A stretch of DNA of 64,000 nucleotides from the NCBI RefSeq assembly GCF_963924675.1, contig NC_089232.1, positions 43,192,522 through 43,256,521 of the forward strand, written 5' to 3'. The notes beneath the pieces were generated by a model. It was not told the origin of the DNA, made no database searches, and saw only the letters and a program-made list of their open reading frames with translations. Position numbers and translations under genes: made by a program. Below, in pieces: positions 1 to 11,699 of the stretch; the first letter of the stretch is position 1, and each line of letters starts with the position of its first letter. Source of the stretch: Phocoena phocoena (taxonomy: Eukaryota > Chordata > Mammalia > Artiodactyla > Phocoenidae).

Positions 1-2
1 CT

Positions 3-881
3 ATGTACCAGATGAAGGAACAAGATAAAACCCCAGAAAAACAACTAAATGAAGTGGAGATAGACAACCTTCCAGAAAAAGAATTCAGAATAATGATAAT
101 GAAGATGATCCCGGAACTCGGAAAAAGAATGGAGGCAAAGATCAAGAAGGTGCAAGAAATGTTTAACAAAGACCTAGAAGAGTTAAAGAACAAACAAACA
201 GAGATGAACAAAACAATAACTAAAATGAAAAGTACACTAGAAGGAATCAATAGCAGAATAACTGAGGCAGAAGAACGGATAAGTGACCTGGAAGACAGAA
301 TGTTGGAATTCACTGCTACAGAACAGAATAAAGAAAAAAGGATGAAAACAAGTGAAGACAGCCTAAGAGACCTCTAGGACAACATTAAACACAACAACAT
401 CCGCATTATATGGGTCCCAGAAGGAAAAGAGAGAGAGAAACGACCAGAGAAAATATTTGAAGAGATTATAGTCAAGAATTTCCCTAACATGGGAAAGGAA
501 ATAGCCACCCAAGTCCAGGAAGTGCAGGGAGTCCCATACAGGATAAACCCAAGGAGAAACAGGCCGAGACACATAGTAATCAAATTGGCAAAAATTAAAG
601 ACAAAGAAAAATTATTGAAAGCAGCAAGGGAAAAAGAAAAAATAACATACAAGGGAACTATCATAAGGTTAAGAGCTGATTTCTCAGCAGAAACTCTACA
701 AGCTAGAAGGGAGTGGCATGATATACTTAAAGTGATGAAAGGTAAGAACGTACAACCAAGATTACTCTACCCAGCAAGGATTTCATTCAGATTCGAAGGA
801 GAAATCAAAAGATATACAGACAAGCAAAAGCTAAGAGAATTCAGCACCACCAAAGCAGCTCTACAACTAATGCTAAAGTAA
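3..881 (+). pseudogene. L1 ORF1 (RNA-binding coiled-coil protein), one internal stop
   Basis: ORF1p is the L1 nucleic-acid chaperone: a trimeric coiled coil followed by an RRM and a C-terminal domain, packaging L1 RNA in cytoplasmic particles. Here the frame opens at or before position 3. It shows a charged N-terminal segment, a heptad-rich coiled coil (about residues 30-110, including ITEAEERISDLEDRM), and after a single TAG at 375-377 continues in the same frame through the RRM and C-terminal domain (YRINPRRN, SAETLQARREW, LLYPARISFRF). The TAG replaces the tryptophan of the usual RDLWDN motif. The frame ends at TAA 879-881, a few residues earlier than in related copies. Apart from the stop it is unusually intact. 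The true start may lie upstream of the window. Confidence 0.85.
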
Positions 882-949
882 CTTCTCTAAGTGGGAAACA
901 CAAGAGAAGAAAAGGACCTACAAAAACAAACCCAAAACAATTTAAGAAA

Positions 950-1475
950 ATGGTCTTAGGAACATACATATCGATAATTACCTTAAACATGAATGGATTT
1001 AATGCTCCAACCAAAAGACACTGGCTTGCTGAATGGATACAAAAACAAGACCCATATATATGCTGTCTACAAGAGACCCACTGCAGACCTAAGGACGCAT
1101 ACAGACTGAAAGTGAGGGGATGGAAAAAGATATTCCATGCAAATGGAAATCAAAAGAAAGTTGGAGTAGCAATACTCATATCAGATAAAATAGACTTCAG
1201 AATAAAGAATGTTACAAGAGACAAGGAAGGACCACTACATTATGATCAAGGGATCAATCCAAGAAGAAGATATAACAATTATAAATATATATGCACCCAA
1301 CATAGGAACACCTCAATACATAAAGGAACTGCTAATAGCTAAAAAAACAGGAAATCGACAGTAACACAATAATAGTGGGGGACTTTAACACCTCACTTAC
1401 AACAATGGACAGCTCATCCACAATTAAAATAAATAAGGAAACAGAAGCTTTAAATGACACAATAGACCAGATAAA
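950..1475 (+). pseudogene. L1 ORF2 endonuclease domain, truncated
   Basis: This is the N-terminus of ORF2p, the L1 endonuclease that nicks target DNA. From ATG 950 it reads ISIITLNMNGFNAPTKRHWL, then the CLQETH motif that carries a catalytic glutamate of the APE-like nuclease fold, then GVAILISDKIDF. The frame is lost near 1232, where a one-base change precedes the GSIQEE region, and the remaining DNA can be followed in other frames to about 1475. The reverse transcriptase and everything downstream are missing, so no function is possible. Confidence 0.85.
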
Positions 1476-3109
1476 CACTGTGACAATGTCAGAATAACCA
1501 TGGTAATACAGTGTAGAGCCATGATTTTAGATGGTCCTAAGGGTTTGGTATTGGATTCTAGCCAGGTTTGGTATTGGATTCTAGCTGAAAACTGGAGGTA
1601 AAAACAGAATCAAAATTTACAAGGATAATAATAAATTAGAGCTATACAGTGGGTCCTGGTGAAGTGGGTAGGGTTCAGGACAAATAAAAGATCCTGGGAC
1701 CTAAAATTAAACTAAGAAAACTCATTCTATGGACTGGGAAAATATGTTGAAGGTTAGCAAACAAAACAGCAAATCCTTTGGCACACAGATACTAAAGGCA
1801 CACAGCAGCTAGTTTGGATAACTGCCTTAGGGCAGCAAGATTAATTTTGGGCTGCTGATTAATTTTGGCTAGTGAGTCTGAGTTCTTGGAAATAATTGTT
1901 CAGCTTTGTGCCAGGACTGTGCACAGTGACCCTATTGATGGTTCCATGTCTCCACTGTTAAATGTACCTTGGGGAAGGCAGGGTTACATATTATGAAAAG
2001 GAAAGAATCAGTGAAAACAAGATACATAAATGATAGCTGGATTCAATGCACTGAAATAAAGTGTCTATATTTTTAGTTCAGATTTTCTGAGTTGCTGAAC
2101 CTAAAAATTAAATTTTTCACTTACTTACCCTGTTAAAATCACAGATTTTGAATCCAGTGAGCAAGTGCCCTGACTGGTTAAGAATTCAGAAAGATTAATA
2201 AGAGAGACATATATTCAGAATGAGGATGTTTGTATAGTGTCCTGAGGGAAGAGACCACATTGTGTTGTAAAGGGCAAAGAGGCTGTTTGTAATTATAGAA
2301 GGAATATGGTGTGAATGGAAGGCTTCTATGCAAATAGTTATAGTTGAATAAAAGGAGTGCTTGTGACATAAATAAATAAATAACACTACAAATGCTGTAA
2401 CAATGTAAAGCAAGAGAATAAAAAGGAGTGGAGGGGGCTTACATACAATCATTTCTCTAGGCATTGCTCCTTTTATGTTTGGTATCTTTTCTGCACTCCA
2501 AAACACTGTCAAACTAGGAAAGAACTCAAAGGTGAATTAGTGAAAAGACCTCTTAATTTCAGCCACTCCTGTCTTATTTTACAGATGAAGAGACTGAAAC
2601 TATAGACATGGATTAACCTGCTAAATGTCACAACCCCTATCTCCAAGTACAATATTGTTTTCACTGGAAGGTATGATCTCACTGCCCCAATTATTCACAG
2701 GTTTCTTCTCTAGGTTTTTTCACATTTCAAGTGTCAACTGCCATTTTTACAGGTTACGAAGAAAAAGTCACAGTAGCTGCTGGCTTTTGGTTTGTAAATT
2801 TCCACAAATGCAGTCCGACTCCTTTAATTCACTGGTCTCCCTCATTGCCATATGTCTTTGCCTTTGTTCCATGATTTTTGCTTTCCTGTCTGAACCCAGT
2901 GCTACCTAGCTTTGTTGGCATCACTTGGGACATGGTAACGTAGTGTACTTGGCTCTTCTTTCAACTAACCCTTCGAATGTGGCAATTGAGAATTTTTTTT
3001 TATTGATTCTAGCCATTGATTACTCCTGCCTTTGGTATATATCTCTTGGATCATTTATGATAATGGGAGTCCTGTCCCCACATTGAATTTGAAAGATCCC
3101 AATGGCAAA
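1476..3109. other. Non-coding DNA between two L1 copies
   Basis: There is no gene and no L1 similarity here. A perfect-looking short tandem duplication lies at 1542-1587 (listed separately). ORFs of 63-105 codons at 2178-2909 have no recognisable domain and random-looking composition. I see no other repeat that I can name. Confidence 0.6.
1542..1587. repeat. 23-bp tandem duplication
   Basis: Two adjacent 23-bp copies (1542-1564 and 1565-1587) share GGTTTGGTATTGGATTCTAG and differ only at the last two bases. Two units only, so this is a small local duplication, not a satellite. Confidence 0.9.
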
Positions 3110-3129
3110 GATTGGGATCAGGTTTGAGT

Positions 3130-3265
3130 GTGGAGCAGGGCCTAGGTGGGGCAACGTTCAAGGGTGGGGTGTGGCCTCTGTTTAGGACTTGCACAGAAGG
3201 GGAGAGGCTGCACGTCGAAAGGAGGGCCTCTGGAGTGTGGAGTTCCAGAGTTTGGAGGTATTTTG
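3130..3265 (-). repeat. Inverted L1 5' UTR segment at the head of copy 2
   Basis: Read on the plus strand this segment matches plus-strand 53744-53890, which lies in the leader of the minus-strand L1 at 47995-54653; both share GCAGAAGGGGAGAGGC and GGAGGGCCTCTGGAGTGTGG. Since copy 2 is a plus-strand element, its leader segment is inverted relative to its body. The forward leader resumes near 3285. About 345 bp of the A/T-rich leader (53395-53740 in copy 4) is missing at the junction. The arrangement fits twin priming during insertion. Confidence 0.75.
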
Positions 3266-3284
3266 ATGTTGGACTGCATGATTT

Positions 3285-3747
3285 CTTAGCCACGTGGCTG
3301 ACAGGGTCTTGGTACTCCAGCTGGGTGTCAGGGCTGAGCCTCTGAGGTGGGAGAGCCGAGTTCAGGACATTGGTCCACCAGAGACCTCCTGGCCCTACAT
3401 AATATCAAACAGCGAAAGCTCTCCTAGAGATTTCCATCTCAATGCTAAGACACATCTTCACTCAATGACCAGCAGGCTCCAGTGCTGGACATCCTATGCC
3501 AAACAACTAGCAAGACAGGAACACAACCCCACCCATTAGCAGAGAGACTGCCTAAAATAATAAGGTCACAGACACCCCAAAACACACCACCGGACATGGT
3601 CCTGCCCACCAGAAAGACAAGATCCAGCCTCATCCACCAGAACACAGACACAGTCGCCTCCACCAGGAAACCTACACAACCCACTGAACCAACCTTACCC
3701 ACTGGGGGCAGACACGAAAAACAACAGGAACTACGAACCTGCAGCCT
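3285..3747 (+). promoter_or_regulatory. L1 5' UTR, forward part
   Basis: This L1 leader sequence precedes ORF1. It aligns with the reverse complement of 53110-53380 in copy 4 (shared themes: cca(c/t)gtggc, gggagag/cac-rich stretch, GCCAAACAACTAGCAAGACA at 3499-3518). Such leaders carry the internal RNA polymerase II promoter of L1. The upstream promoter half is inverted and partly deleted here, so activity is unlikely. Confidence 0.7.
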
Positions 3748-4670
3748 GTGAAAAGGAGACCCCAAACACAGTCAGTTAAGCAAATGAGAAGACAGAGAAA
3801 TACACAGCAGATGGGGCAAGGTAGAACCCCACCGGACCAAACAAATGAAGAGGAAATAGGCAGTCTACCTGAAAAAGAATTCAGAGTAATGATAGTAAAG
3901 ATGATCCAAAATCTTGGAAACAGAATGGAGAAAATACAAGAAACGTTTAATAAGGACCAAGAATAACTAAAGAGCAAACAAACCATGAAGAACAACACAA
4001 TAAATGAAATTAAAAATTGTCTAGAAGGAATCAGTAGCAGAATAACTGAGGCAGAAGAATGGATAAGTGACCTGGAAGATAAAATACTGGAAATAACTAC
4101 TGCAGAGCAGAATAAAGAAAAAACAATGAAAAGAATTGAGGACAGTCTCAGAGACCTCTGAGACAACATTAAATGCACCAACATTGGAATTGTAGGGGTC
4201 CAGGAGAAGAAGAGAAAAAAAAAGGGACTAAGAAAATATTTGAAGAGATTATAGTTGAAAACTTCCCTAATATGGGAAAGGAAATAGTTAATCAAGTCCA
4301 GGAAGCACAGAGAGTCCCATACAGGATAAATCCAAGGGGAAACATGCCAAGATACATATTAATCAAACTATCAAAAATTAAATACAAAAATAATATTAAA
4401 GCAGCAAGGGAAAAGCAACAAATAACATACAGGTGTATCCCCATAAGGTTAACAGCTGATCTTTCAGCAGAAACTCTGCAAGCCAGAAGGGAGTGGCAGG
4501 ACATATTTAAAGTGATGAAAGGGGAAAACCTACAACCAAGATTACTCTACCCAGCAAGGATCTCATTCAGATTAGACAGGGAAATTAAAACCTTTACAGA
4601 TAAACAAAAGCTAAGACAATTCAGCACCACGAAACCAGCTTTACAACAAATGCTAAAGGAACTTCTTTAG
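3748..4670 (+). pseudogene. L1 ORF1, broken by stops and a frameshift
   Basis: This ORF1p homologue starts at ATG 3748 (MKRRPQTQSVKQ) and keeps the L1 order: basic N-terminus, coiled coil (SRITEAEEWISDLEDKI around 4030-4090), RRM and C-terminal domain (ENFPNMGKEIVNQVQEAQ, SAETLQARREWQDIFKVMKG, RLLYPARISFR), ending LQQMLKELL at 4670. Breaks: TAA near 3964, TGA near 4159 replacing the tryptophan of RDLWDN, and a frame change near 4200 in a purine run, after which the reading frame from 4173 carries the rest. Not functional. Confidence 0.85.
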
Positions 4671-4725
4671 GCAGAAAATACAAGAAGGAAAGACCTACAA
4701 AAACAAACCCAAAACATTTAAGAAA

Positions 4726-7700
4726 ATGGTAATAGGAACATGCACATTGATAACTACCTTAAATATAAATGGATTAAATTTTCCAAACAAAAGACATAGA
4801 CTGGCTGAATGGATACAAAAATAAGACCTGTATATATGTTGTCTACAAGAAACCCACTTCAGACTTAGGGACACATACAGACTGAAAGTGAGGGGATGGA
4901 AAAACATATTCCGTACAAATGGAAATCAAAAAACAGCTGGAGTAGCAATTCTCATATCAAACAAAATAGACTTTTTAAAACAAAGACTATTAAAAGAGAC
5001 AAAGAGGGGCTTCCCTGGTGGCACAGTGGTTGAGGATCTGCCTGCCAGTGCAGGGGACACGGGTTCGAGCCCTGGTCTGGGTTGATCCCACATGCCGCGG
5101 AGCAACTAGGCCCATGAGCCACAACTACTGAGCCTGCACGTCTGGAGCCTGTGCTCCGCAACAAGAGAGGCCGCGACAGTGAGAGGTCCAGGCACTGCAA
5201 TGAAGAGTGGCTCCCACTCACCGCAACTAGAGAAAGCCCTCGCACAGAAACAAGACCCAACACAGCCAAAATTTAATTAATTAATTAAAAAAAAATAAGA
5301 GACAAAGAAGGATACTACACAATGATCAAGGGGTCAAATCAAGAAGAAGATATAACACTTGTAAATATTTATGCACCCAACATAGGAGCACCTCAATACC
5401 TAAGGCTCACAGCCATAAAAGGGAAATTGACAGTAACACAATCATAGTAGGGGACTTTAACACCCCACTTTCACCAATGAACAGATCATTCAAAATGAAA
5501 ATAGGTAACAAAAAACAAGCTTTAAATGATACATTAAACAAGATGGACTTAATTGATATTTATAGGACATTCCATCCAAAAACAACAGATTACACTTTCT
5601 TCTCAACTGCTCATGGAACATTCTCCAGGATAGATCATATCTTGGGTCACACATCAAGCCTTGGTAAAGTTAAGAAAATTGAAATCGTATCAATCTTTTC
5701 CAACCACAACGCTATAAGACTAGATATCAGTTACAGGAAAAAATCTGTAAAACATACAAACACATGGAAGCTAAACAATACAATACTTAATAACCAAGAG
5801 ATCACTGAAGAAATCAAAGAAGAAATCAAAAAATACCTAGAAACAAATGACAATGAAAACACGAAGACCCAAAACCTATGGGATGCAGCAAAGGCAGTTC
5901 TAAGAGGGAAGTTTATAGCAATACAATCCTACCTCAAGAAGCAAGAAACATCTCAATTAAACAACCTAACCTTACACCTAAAGCAATTAGAGAAAGAAGA
6001 ACAAAAAACCCCAAAGTTAGCAGAAGGAAAGAAACCATAAAGATCAGATCAGAAATAAATGAAAAAAATGTAGGAAACAATAGCAAAGATCAATAAAACT
6101 AAAAGCTGGTTCTTTGAGGAGATAAACAAAACTGATAAACCATTGGACAGACTCATCAAGAAAAAAAGGGAGAAGACTCAAATGAATTAGAAATGAAAAA
6201 GGAGAAGTAACAACTGACACTGCAGAAATACAAAGGATCATGAGAGATTAATACAAGCAACTATATGCCAATAAATTGGACAACCTGGAAGAAATGGACA
6301 AATTCTTAGAAAAGCACAACCTTCTGAGACTGAACCAGGAAGAAACAAAATATAAACAGACCACTCACAAGCACTGAAATTGAAACTGTGATTAAAAATC
6401 TTCCAACAAACAAAAGCCCAGGACCAGATCGTTCACAGATAAATTCTATCAAACGTTTAGAGAATAGCTAATACCTACCCTTCTCAAAACTCTTCCAAAA
6501 TATAGCAGAGGGAGGAACACTCCCAAACTCATTCTACGAGGCCACCATCACCCTGATACCAAAACCAGACAGAGATGTCACAAAAAAAGAAAACTACAGG
6601 CCAATATCACTGATGAACATAGATGCAAAAATCCTCAACAAAATACTAGCAAACAGAATCCAACAACACATTAAAAGGATCATACACCATGATTAAGTGG
6701 CATTTATCCCAGGAATGCAAGGATTCTTTGATATATGCAAATCATTGTGATAAACCATATTAACAAATTGAAGGAGAAAAACCATGTGATCATCTCAATA
6801 GATGCAGAAAAAGCTTTTGACAAAATTCAACACACATTTATGATAAAAACCCTCCAGAAAGTAGGCATAGAGGGAACTTGCCTCAACATAATAAAGGCCA
6901 TATATGACAAAACCCACAGCCAACATTGTTTTCAGTGGTGGAAAACGGAAACCATTTTCACTAAGATCAGGAACAAGACAAGGTTGCCCATTCTCACCAC
7001 TGTTATTCAACATAGTTTAGGAAGTTTTAGGCACAGAAAACAGAGAAGAAAAAGAAATAAAAGGAATCCAAATCGCAAAAGGATTAAAACTGTCACTGTT
7101 AACAGATGACATGTTACTATACATAGAGAATCCTAAAGATGCCACCAGAAAAGTACTAGAGCTAATCAATGAATTTGGTAAATTAGCAGGATACAAAATT
7201 AATGCACAGAAATATCTTGCATTCCTATGCACTAATGATGAAAAATCTGAAAGAGAAATTAAGGAAATGCTGCCATTTACTACTGCAACAAAAAGAAGGA
7301 AATACCTAGGAATAAACATACCTAAGGAGACAAAAGACCTGTATGCAGAAAACTATAAGACAGTGATGAAAGAAATTAAAGATGATACAAACAGATGGAG
7401 AGATATACCATGTTCTTTGATTGGAAGAATCAACATTGTGAAAATGACTATACTACCCAAAGCAATCTACAGATTCAGTGCAATCACTATCAAATTACCA
7501 ATGGCATTTTTCACAGAACTAGAACAAAAAAATTCACCATTTGTATGGAAACACAAAAGACCCCAAATAGCCAAAGCAATCTTTAGAAAGAAAAATGGAG
7601 CTGGAGGAATCAGGCTCCCTGACTTCAGACTATACTACAAAGCTACAGTAATAAACACAGTATGGTACTGGCACAAAAACAGAAATACAGATTAATGGAA

Positions 7701-8824
7701 CAGAATAGAAAGTCCAGAGATAAACCCATGCACATATGGTTACCTTATCTTTGATAAAGGAGGCAAGAATATACATTGGAGAAAAGATAGCCTCTTCAGT
7801 AAGTGGTGCTGGGAACACTGGACAGCTACATGTAAAAGAATGAAATTAGGACACTCCCTAACACCACACACAAAAATAAACTCAATATGGATTAAAGACC
7901 TAAATGTAAGGCCAGTCACTATAAAATTCCTAGATGAAAACATAGGCAAAACACTCTATGACACAAATCACAGCAAGATCCTTTTTGACCCACCTCCTAG
8001 AGAAATGCACATAAAAACAAAAATAAACAAATGGGATCTAATGAAACTTAAAAGCTTTTAGACAGCAAAGGAAACTGTAAACAAGACAAAAGGACAACCC
8101 TCAGAATGGGAGAAAATATTTGCAAGTGAGGCAACTGACAAAGGATAAATCTCCAAAATATACAAGCAGCTCATGCAGCTCTGTATCAACAAAACAAATA
8201 ACCCAATACAAAAATGGGCAGAAGGCCTAAATAGACATTTCTCCAAAGAAGATATACTGATTGCCAACAAACACATGAAAGGATACTCAACATCAGTAAT
8301 CATTAGAGAAATGGAAATCAAAACCACAAACAGGTATCACCTCACACTGGTCAGAATGGCTGTCCTCAATAAAGCTGCAAACAGTAAATGCTGGAGAGGG
8401 TCAGGAGAAAAGGGAACCCTCTTGCACTCTTGGTGGGAATGTAAATTGATACAGCCACTATGGAGAACAGTATGGAGGTTCCTTAAAAAAACTAAAAAGA
8501 GACCTACCATATGACCCAGCAATCCCACTACTGGGCATATACCCTGCAAAAACCATAATTCAAAAAGAGTCACGTACCACAATGCTCATTGCAGCTCTAT
8601 TTACAATAGCCATGACATGGAAGCAACCTAAGTGTCCATCGACAGATGAATGGATAAAGAACATGTGGCACATATATACAATGGAATATTACTCAGCCAC
8701 AAAAAGAAACGAAATTGAGTTCTTTGTAGTGAGGTGGATGGACCTAGAGACTGTCATACAGAGTGAAGTAAGTCAGAAAGAGACAAACAAACACCGTATG
8801 CTAACACATATATATGGAATCTAA
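4726..8824 (+). pseudogene. L1 ORF2 (endonuclease and reverse transcriptase), broken
   Basis: ORF2p homologue. The endonuclease part starts at ATG 4726 and is hit by a stop near 4822, then split by a SINE at 5007-5295; it continues to about 5750, with the SIFSNHNAIRLD motif carrying the conserved SDH-like histidine near 5690-5730. The reverse transcriptase runs about 6270-7250. Its catalytic block reads L-T-D-D at 7099-7110 in place of the usual F-A-D-D, with the two aspartates kept. The C-terminal part (7250-8824) has the [16 protein letters not shown] region, [16 protein letters not shown], and the cysteine-bearing end ([19 protein letters not shown] at 8385-8450). Several in-frame stops and frameshifts are present. 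The last codons before TAA 8824 read HIYGI, as in copy 3. Confidence 0.88.
5007..5295 (+). mobile_element. CHR-type SINE, long form, inside L1 ORF2
   Basis: This tRNA-derived SINE starts GGGCTTCCCTGGTGGCACAG and carries a B-box-like GGTTCGAGCC. It differs from the other SINEs here by an extra 3' section after the usual body (5200-5270: gaagagtggctcccac, ccgcaactagagaaagccc) and a TTAA/A-rich tail. Flanking target-site duplications: about 4992-5006 (taaaagagacaaaga) and 5296-5310 (taagagacaaagaag). Insertion postdates the host L1. Confidence 0.92.
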
Positions 8825-9187
8825 AAAAGATAAAATGGTTCTGAACAACCTAGGGGCAGAATAGGAATAAAGATGCAGATGTAGAGAATGGACTTGATGA
8901 CATGGGGAGGGGGAAGGGTAAGCTGGGACAAAGTGAGAAAGTGGCATGGACATATATACACTACCAAATGTAAAATAGATAGCTAGTGGGAAGCAGCCGC
9001 ATAGGGAGATCAGCTTGGTGCTTTGTGTCCCTGTAGAGGGGTGAGATAGGGAGGGTGGGAGGTAGGCACAAGAGGGAGGAGATATGGGGATATATGTATA
9101 TATATAGCTGATTCACTTTTATACAGCAGAAACTAACACACCATTGTAAAGCAATTATACTCCAAAAAAGATGTTAAAAAAAAAAAA
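8825..9187 (+). other. L1 3' UTR and A-tail
   Basis: This is the 3' UTR of copy 2, including a G-rich stretch (8900-8935, ggggagggggaagggtaagc) and a second purine-rich tract at 9035-9090. It ends in AATTATACTCCAAAAAAGAT and an A-run at about 9176-9187. The same 3' end, in reverse, closes copy 4 at 47995-48328, the fragment at 39752-40236 and the rearranged L1 at 60092-60767. Confidence 0.88.
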
Positions 9188-9385
9188 CAACTATTGGGTT
9201 CAACCAAAAATGACCTATTCTTCTAAATTTGGATCTAGCTTTCCTACTCTGTGAAACATTGCAGTGCTGATATGTTCTTAAAAGAGCTGCATGTGATTGA
9301 CCAAAATGACCAGCTAACATTATCCTATGATTTCTTTAGAACACTTTAGAAATGATCTAATTTATATAAATTGCTTGGTATTTAG

Positions 9386-9590
9386 AAGGTTTTCTCAACC
9401 TTAGCACTATTGACATTTGGGTCCATACAATCCTTTGATGTGGAATGATGCCCTGTGTTTAGCAGCCTCTCTAGCTTCTACCTGCTAGATGCCCATGGCA
9501 CCCCACCAATTCATGACAATAAACATGACTCCAGATTGTTAAATGACCCCTAGGGAGAAATTGTAGCCAGTTGAGAGCTACTGGTGTAGA
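9386..9590 (-). mobile_element. MER20-like hAT-Charlie DNA element
   Basis: The segment begins TTCTCAACCTTAGCACTATT and ends in TTGAGAGCTACTGGT, with the internal wording of MER20 in reverse orientation (tagcagcctctctagcttctacc, tagatgcccatggcacccc, gacccctagggagaaattg). Non-autonomous, no coding capacity, fossil. Confidence 0.8.
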
Positions 9591-9689
9591 GTACGACACA
9601 TAGCAAACAACTCAAAATAATTTGGTAAAATTTATATATACAGTGACATATAAAATGTGATATGCAGATTTTTAGAACATAATTTCATG

Positions 9690-10340
9690 AGTTTTTTAAA
9701 ATAAATTTATACAGCAGTGTAACCAGAATCTCAAGACAAAAACATTTTCATCTCCACAGAAAGGGCCCTTATTCCCATTCCAGTCCATTTCTACCCTTCA
9801 TAGGTAACCATTTTTCTCATTTCTATCGCCACAAATTGTTTTTGCCTCTTCTTGAGATTCATATAATTGGAATTGTTATATATAATATTATATATAAATA
9901 TATAAATTATAAAATGTATATAATTATAATCATAAATTATATATATAAATATTTTCTTCTAAATCACAGCTACCATTTTCAATTTCTTGTCATTTGATGT
10001 GAAGACTCTTTTACTTTTGATGAAGTCAGTTTTTTTTTCTTTTATGATTAGTGCTTTTTGTGTTCTAAGAAATACTTGCGTTCCCAAGGCCCCAAATATA
10101 TTCCCCTAAATATTATTCTAGGAGCTTTATAATTTTGACTCTAAGGTTTTGACTCTATGATACATCTCAGATTAACCTTGGTGTGAGGTAAATGTTCATT
10201 TTTCCCATATATTTGTCAAGTTGTTTTTTCAACATTTATTGAAAGGACATTTATATCCCCCATTTAATTTGATGCCTTTGTAGAAAATAAATTGACACTA
10301 TATGTCTGTCTATCTCTAGATTCTCTATACTACTCCCAGC
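9690..10340 (-). mobile_element. Old L1 3' end fragment
   Basis: The sequence resembles, in reverse, the 3' UTR and ORF2 C-terminal part of an old mammalian L1 (for example attcatataattggaattgtt and ctaagaaatacttgcgttcccaaggcc). It is heavily diverged, with an AT-rich run at 9875-9955. Family assignment is from memory; subfamily not resolved. Confidence 0.55.
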
Positions 10341-11340
10341 TGCTGTTAAGCCCTTTCAGTAAATTTTTCATCTTAGATATTTTACTTTTCAGTTTTCAAG
10401 TTTATTTTTGCTTTCTTCTTTTTAATCATTTTTAGTTCTCTGCTGAGATTTTCCATCTCACGATTATGTCCATATTTTCCTTCACATCTTTGAATATATT
10501 TACATATGTTTTAATCACCTTCTATAATTCTAACATCTCAGTCATCTTGAGGTATTTTTCTATTTCTACTGACATTTTTAAAAATATGGGTTACATGTTT
10601 ACCATTTTTTCACGTGTCTAGTAAAGTTTATTGTATATTTGGCATTTTGAGGTACTACATTTTAGGAATATGGGCTATTCTGTCTTCCTTTAAATGGTGT
10701 TGAGATTTATGCTGGCAAACAGTTAAATTTATAGTGGTTCTGAATGGTCCTATCAGGCTTGGTTTTAGGAGGTGGTGTATTTTGTTTTTTCCATAGTTCT
10801 AGGGCTTGGCCCTTAATCTAGAGCATTATACTTAATCCTACAGGGTGTTTTTTTTCTGGGATTTCAGTAAGTTGTTCAAAGCATTTAGTAACACTTTTCC
10901 AGTCTAAGAAGACCAGAACTCCAAACTCTCCAATCACTTCATGATTTTTAGTATCTTCTTTAGCTCTCACACCTATTATACTTCCTCCTTACAAAGACTG
11001 TTGTATAGCCCAACCTTCCAACAAGACCTCATGGAGCCCCTATGCAGATTTCTTATTCACCAATACTGTGATCTGTAAATTCCAGTCACTTCAGCAGCCC
11101 CCAAATCCAGTCTCTGCCTCTTCAGCTTAGTGAGATCATCATGCCCTACTTGGGCTGAATATCACTGCATTGCAGAGGAAATGTGGGATTCAATTCATGG
11201 GTTCCTCTTCTCTTAGGAATAACAGTCCTGCACTACCTGTTGACCAATTCTTGAAAATATTTGCCTCATATATCTTATGGTGGTTTATGGCATAAAGGTA
11301 AATCCAGTAGCAGTTGATCTGTCCTGGGCAGAAATGGAAG
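10340..11340 (-). mobile_element. Old L1 ORF1 / 5' UTR remnant (HAL1-like)
   Basis: In reverse this segment resembles the ORF1 and leader of ancient L1 or HAL1 elements (CTCTGCTGAGATTTTCCATC, catctcagtcatcttgaggta, gggttacatgtttacc). It follows the ORF2 C-terminal/3' UTR part directly, with the reverse transcriptase absent. HAL1 elements have ORF1 but no complete ORF2, so this may be a HAL1 or a deleted L1. No open frame survives. Confidence 0.5.
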
Positions 11341-11699
11341 TCCCCTGATCTTTAAAAAATATGTTTTACTTATTTTGAAAACAATAAACATTTATTGTAG
11401 AGTCACTAGAAAATATAGAAAATTGTAAGTCTATGATTTAAAATATTTATAGAAACACTACTTAGAAAACAGTAGTTAACATTTTGGTATCCAAAGGTTT
11501 TTTTTCCTTCTTCCTTCTTTTCTTTAAAAAAAATTTAAATAGTTTGGATCCCTAAGACTTCAGTTGTGGAGGTTGCTTCTTAATATTCAAGGTCCAATGC
11601 AATCTTATTGACTCAAAATACAAGTCATTCATTGCTTTTGCCTGTATATCTTACATTCCTGCATTTTTGTAGTATCTCAATTTTTGTTTTAGCAATTAT

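Larger units (their letters stand above)
1..1475 (+). mobile_element. L1 LINE, copy 1 (cut at both ends)
   Basis: Plus-strand LINE-1 fragment. It enters the window inside ORF1, crosses the short inter-ORF spacer (882-949) and ends inside the endonuclease part of ORF2 near 1475, where L1 similarity stops without an A-tail. The ORF1 N-terminal wording matches the copy at 25535-31555, so the two belong to the same subfamily, while the copies at 3110 and 47995 have a different ORF1 start. Loss of the 3' end without poly(A) suggests a later genomic deletion, not normal 5' truncation. The 5' end lies outside the window. Confidence 0.9.
3110..9187 (+). mobile_element. L1 LINE, copy 2 (near full length, 5' inverted, SINE inside)
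   Basis: Plus-strand L1 with a 5' leader, ORF1 (3748-4670), ORF2 (4726-8824), 3' UTR and an A-tail ending near 9187. Its first 130-150 bp are in the opposite orientation to the rest (listed separately). ORF2 is interrupted by a SINE at 5007-5295. Stops and frameshifts are scattered through both ORFs. I could not find a convincing target-site duplication. The ORF1 type (EEEIGSLPEKEFRVMIVKMI) places it with the copy at 47995-54653, not with copies 1 and 3. Confidence 0.9.

Noticed and set aside
5007..5295. tRNA-like A and B box sequences in this and the other SINEs
   Set aside because: These are the internal polymerase III promoter remnants of tRNA-derived SINEs, not tRNA genes: no cloverleaf or anticodon arm is conserved.
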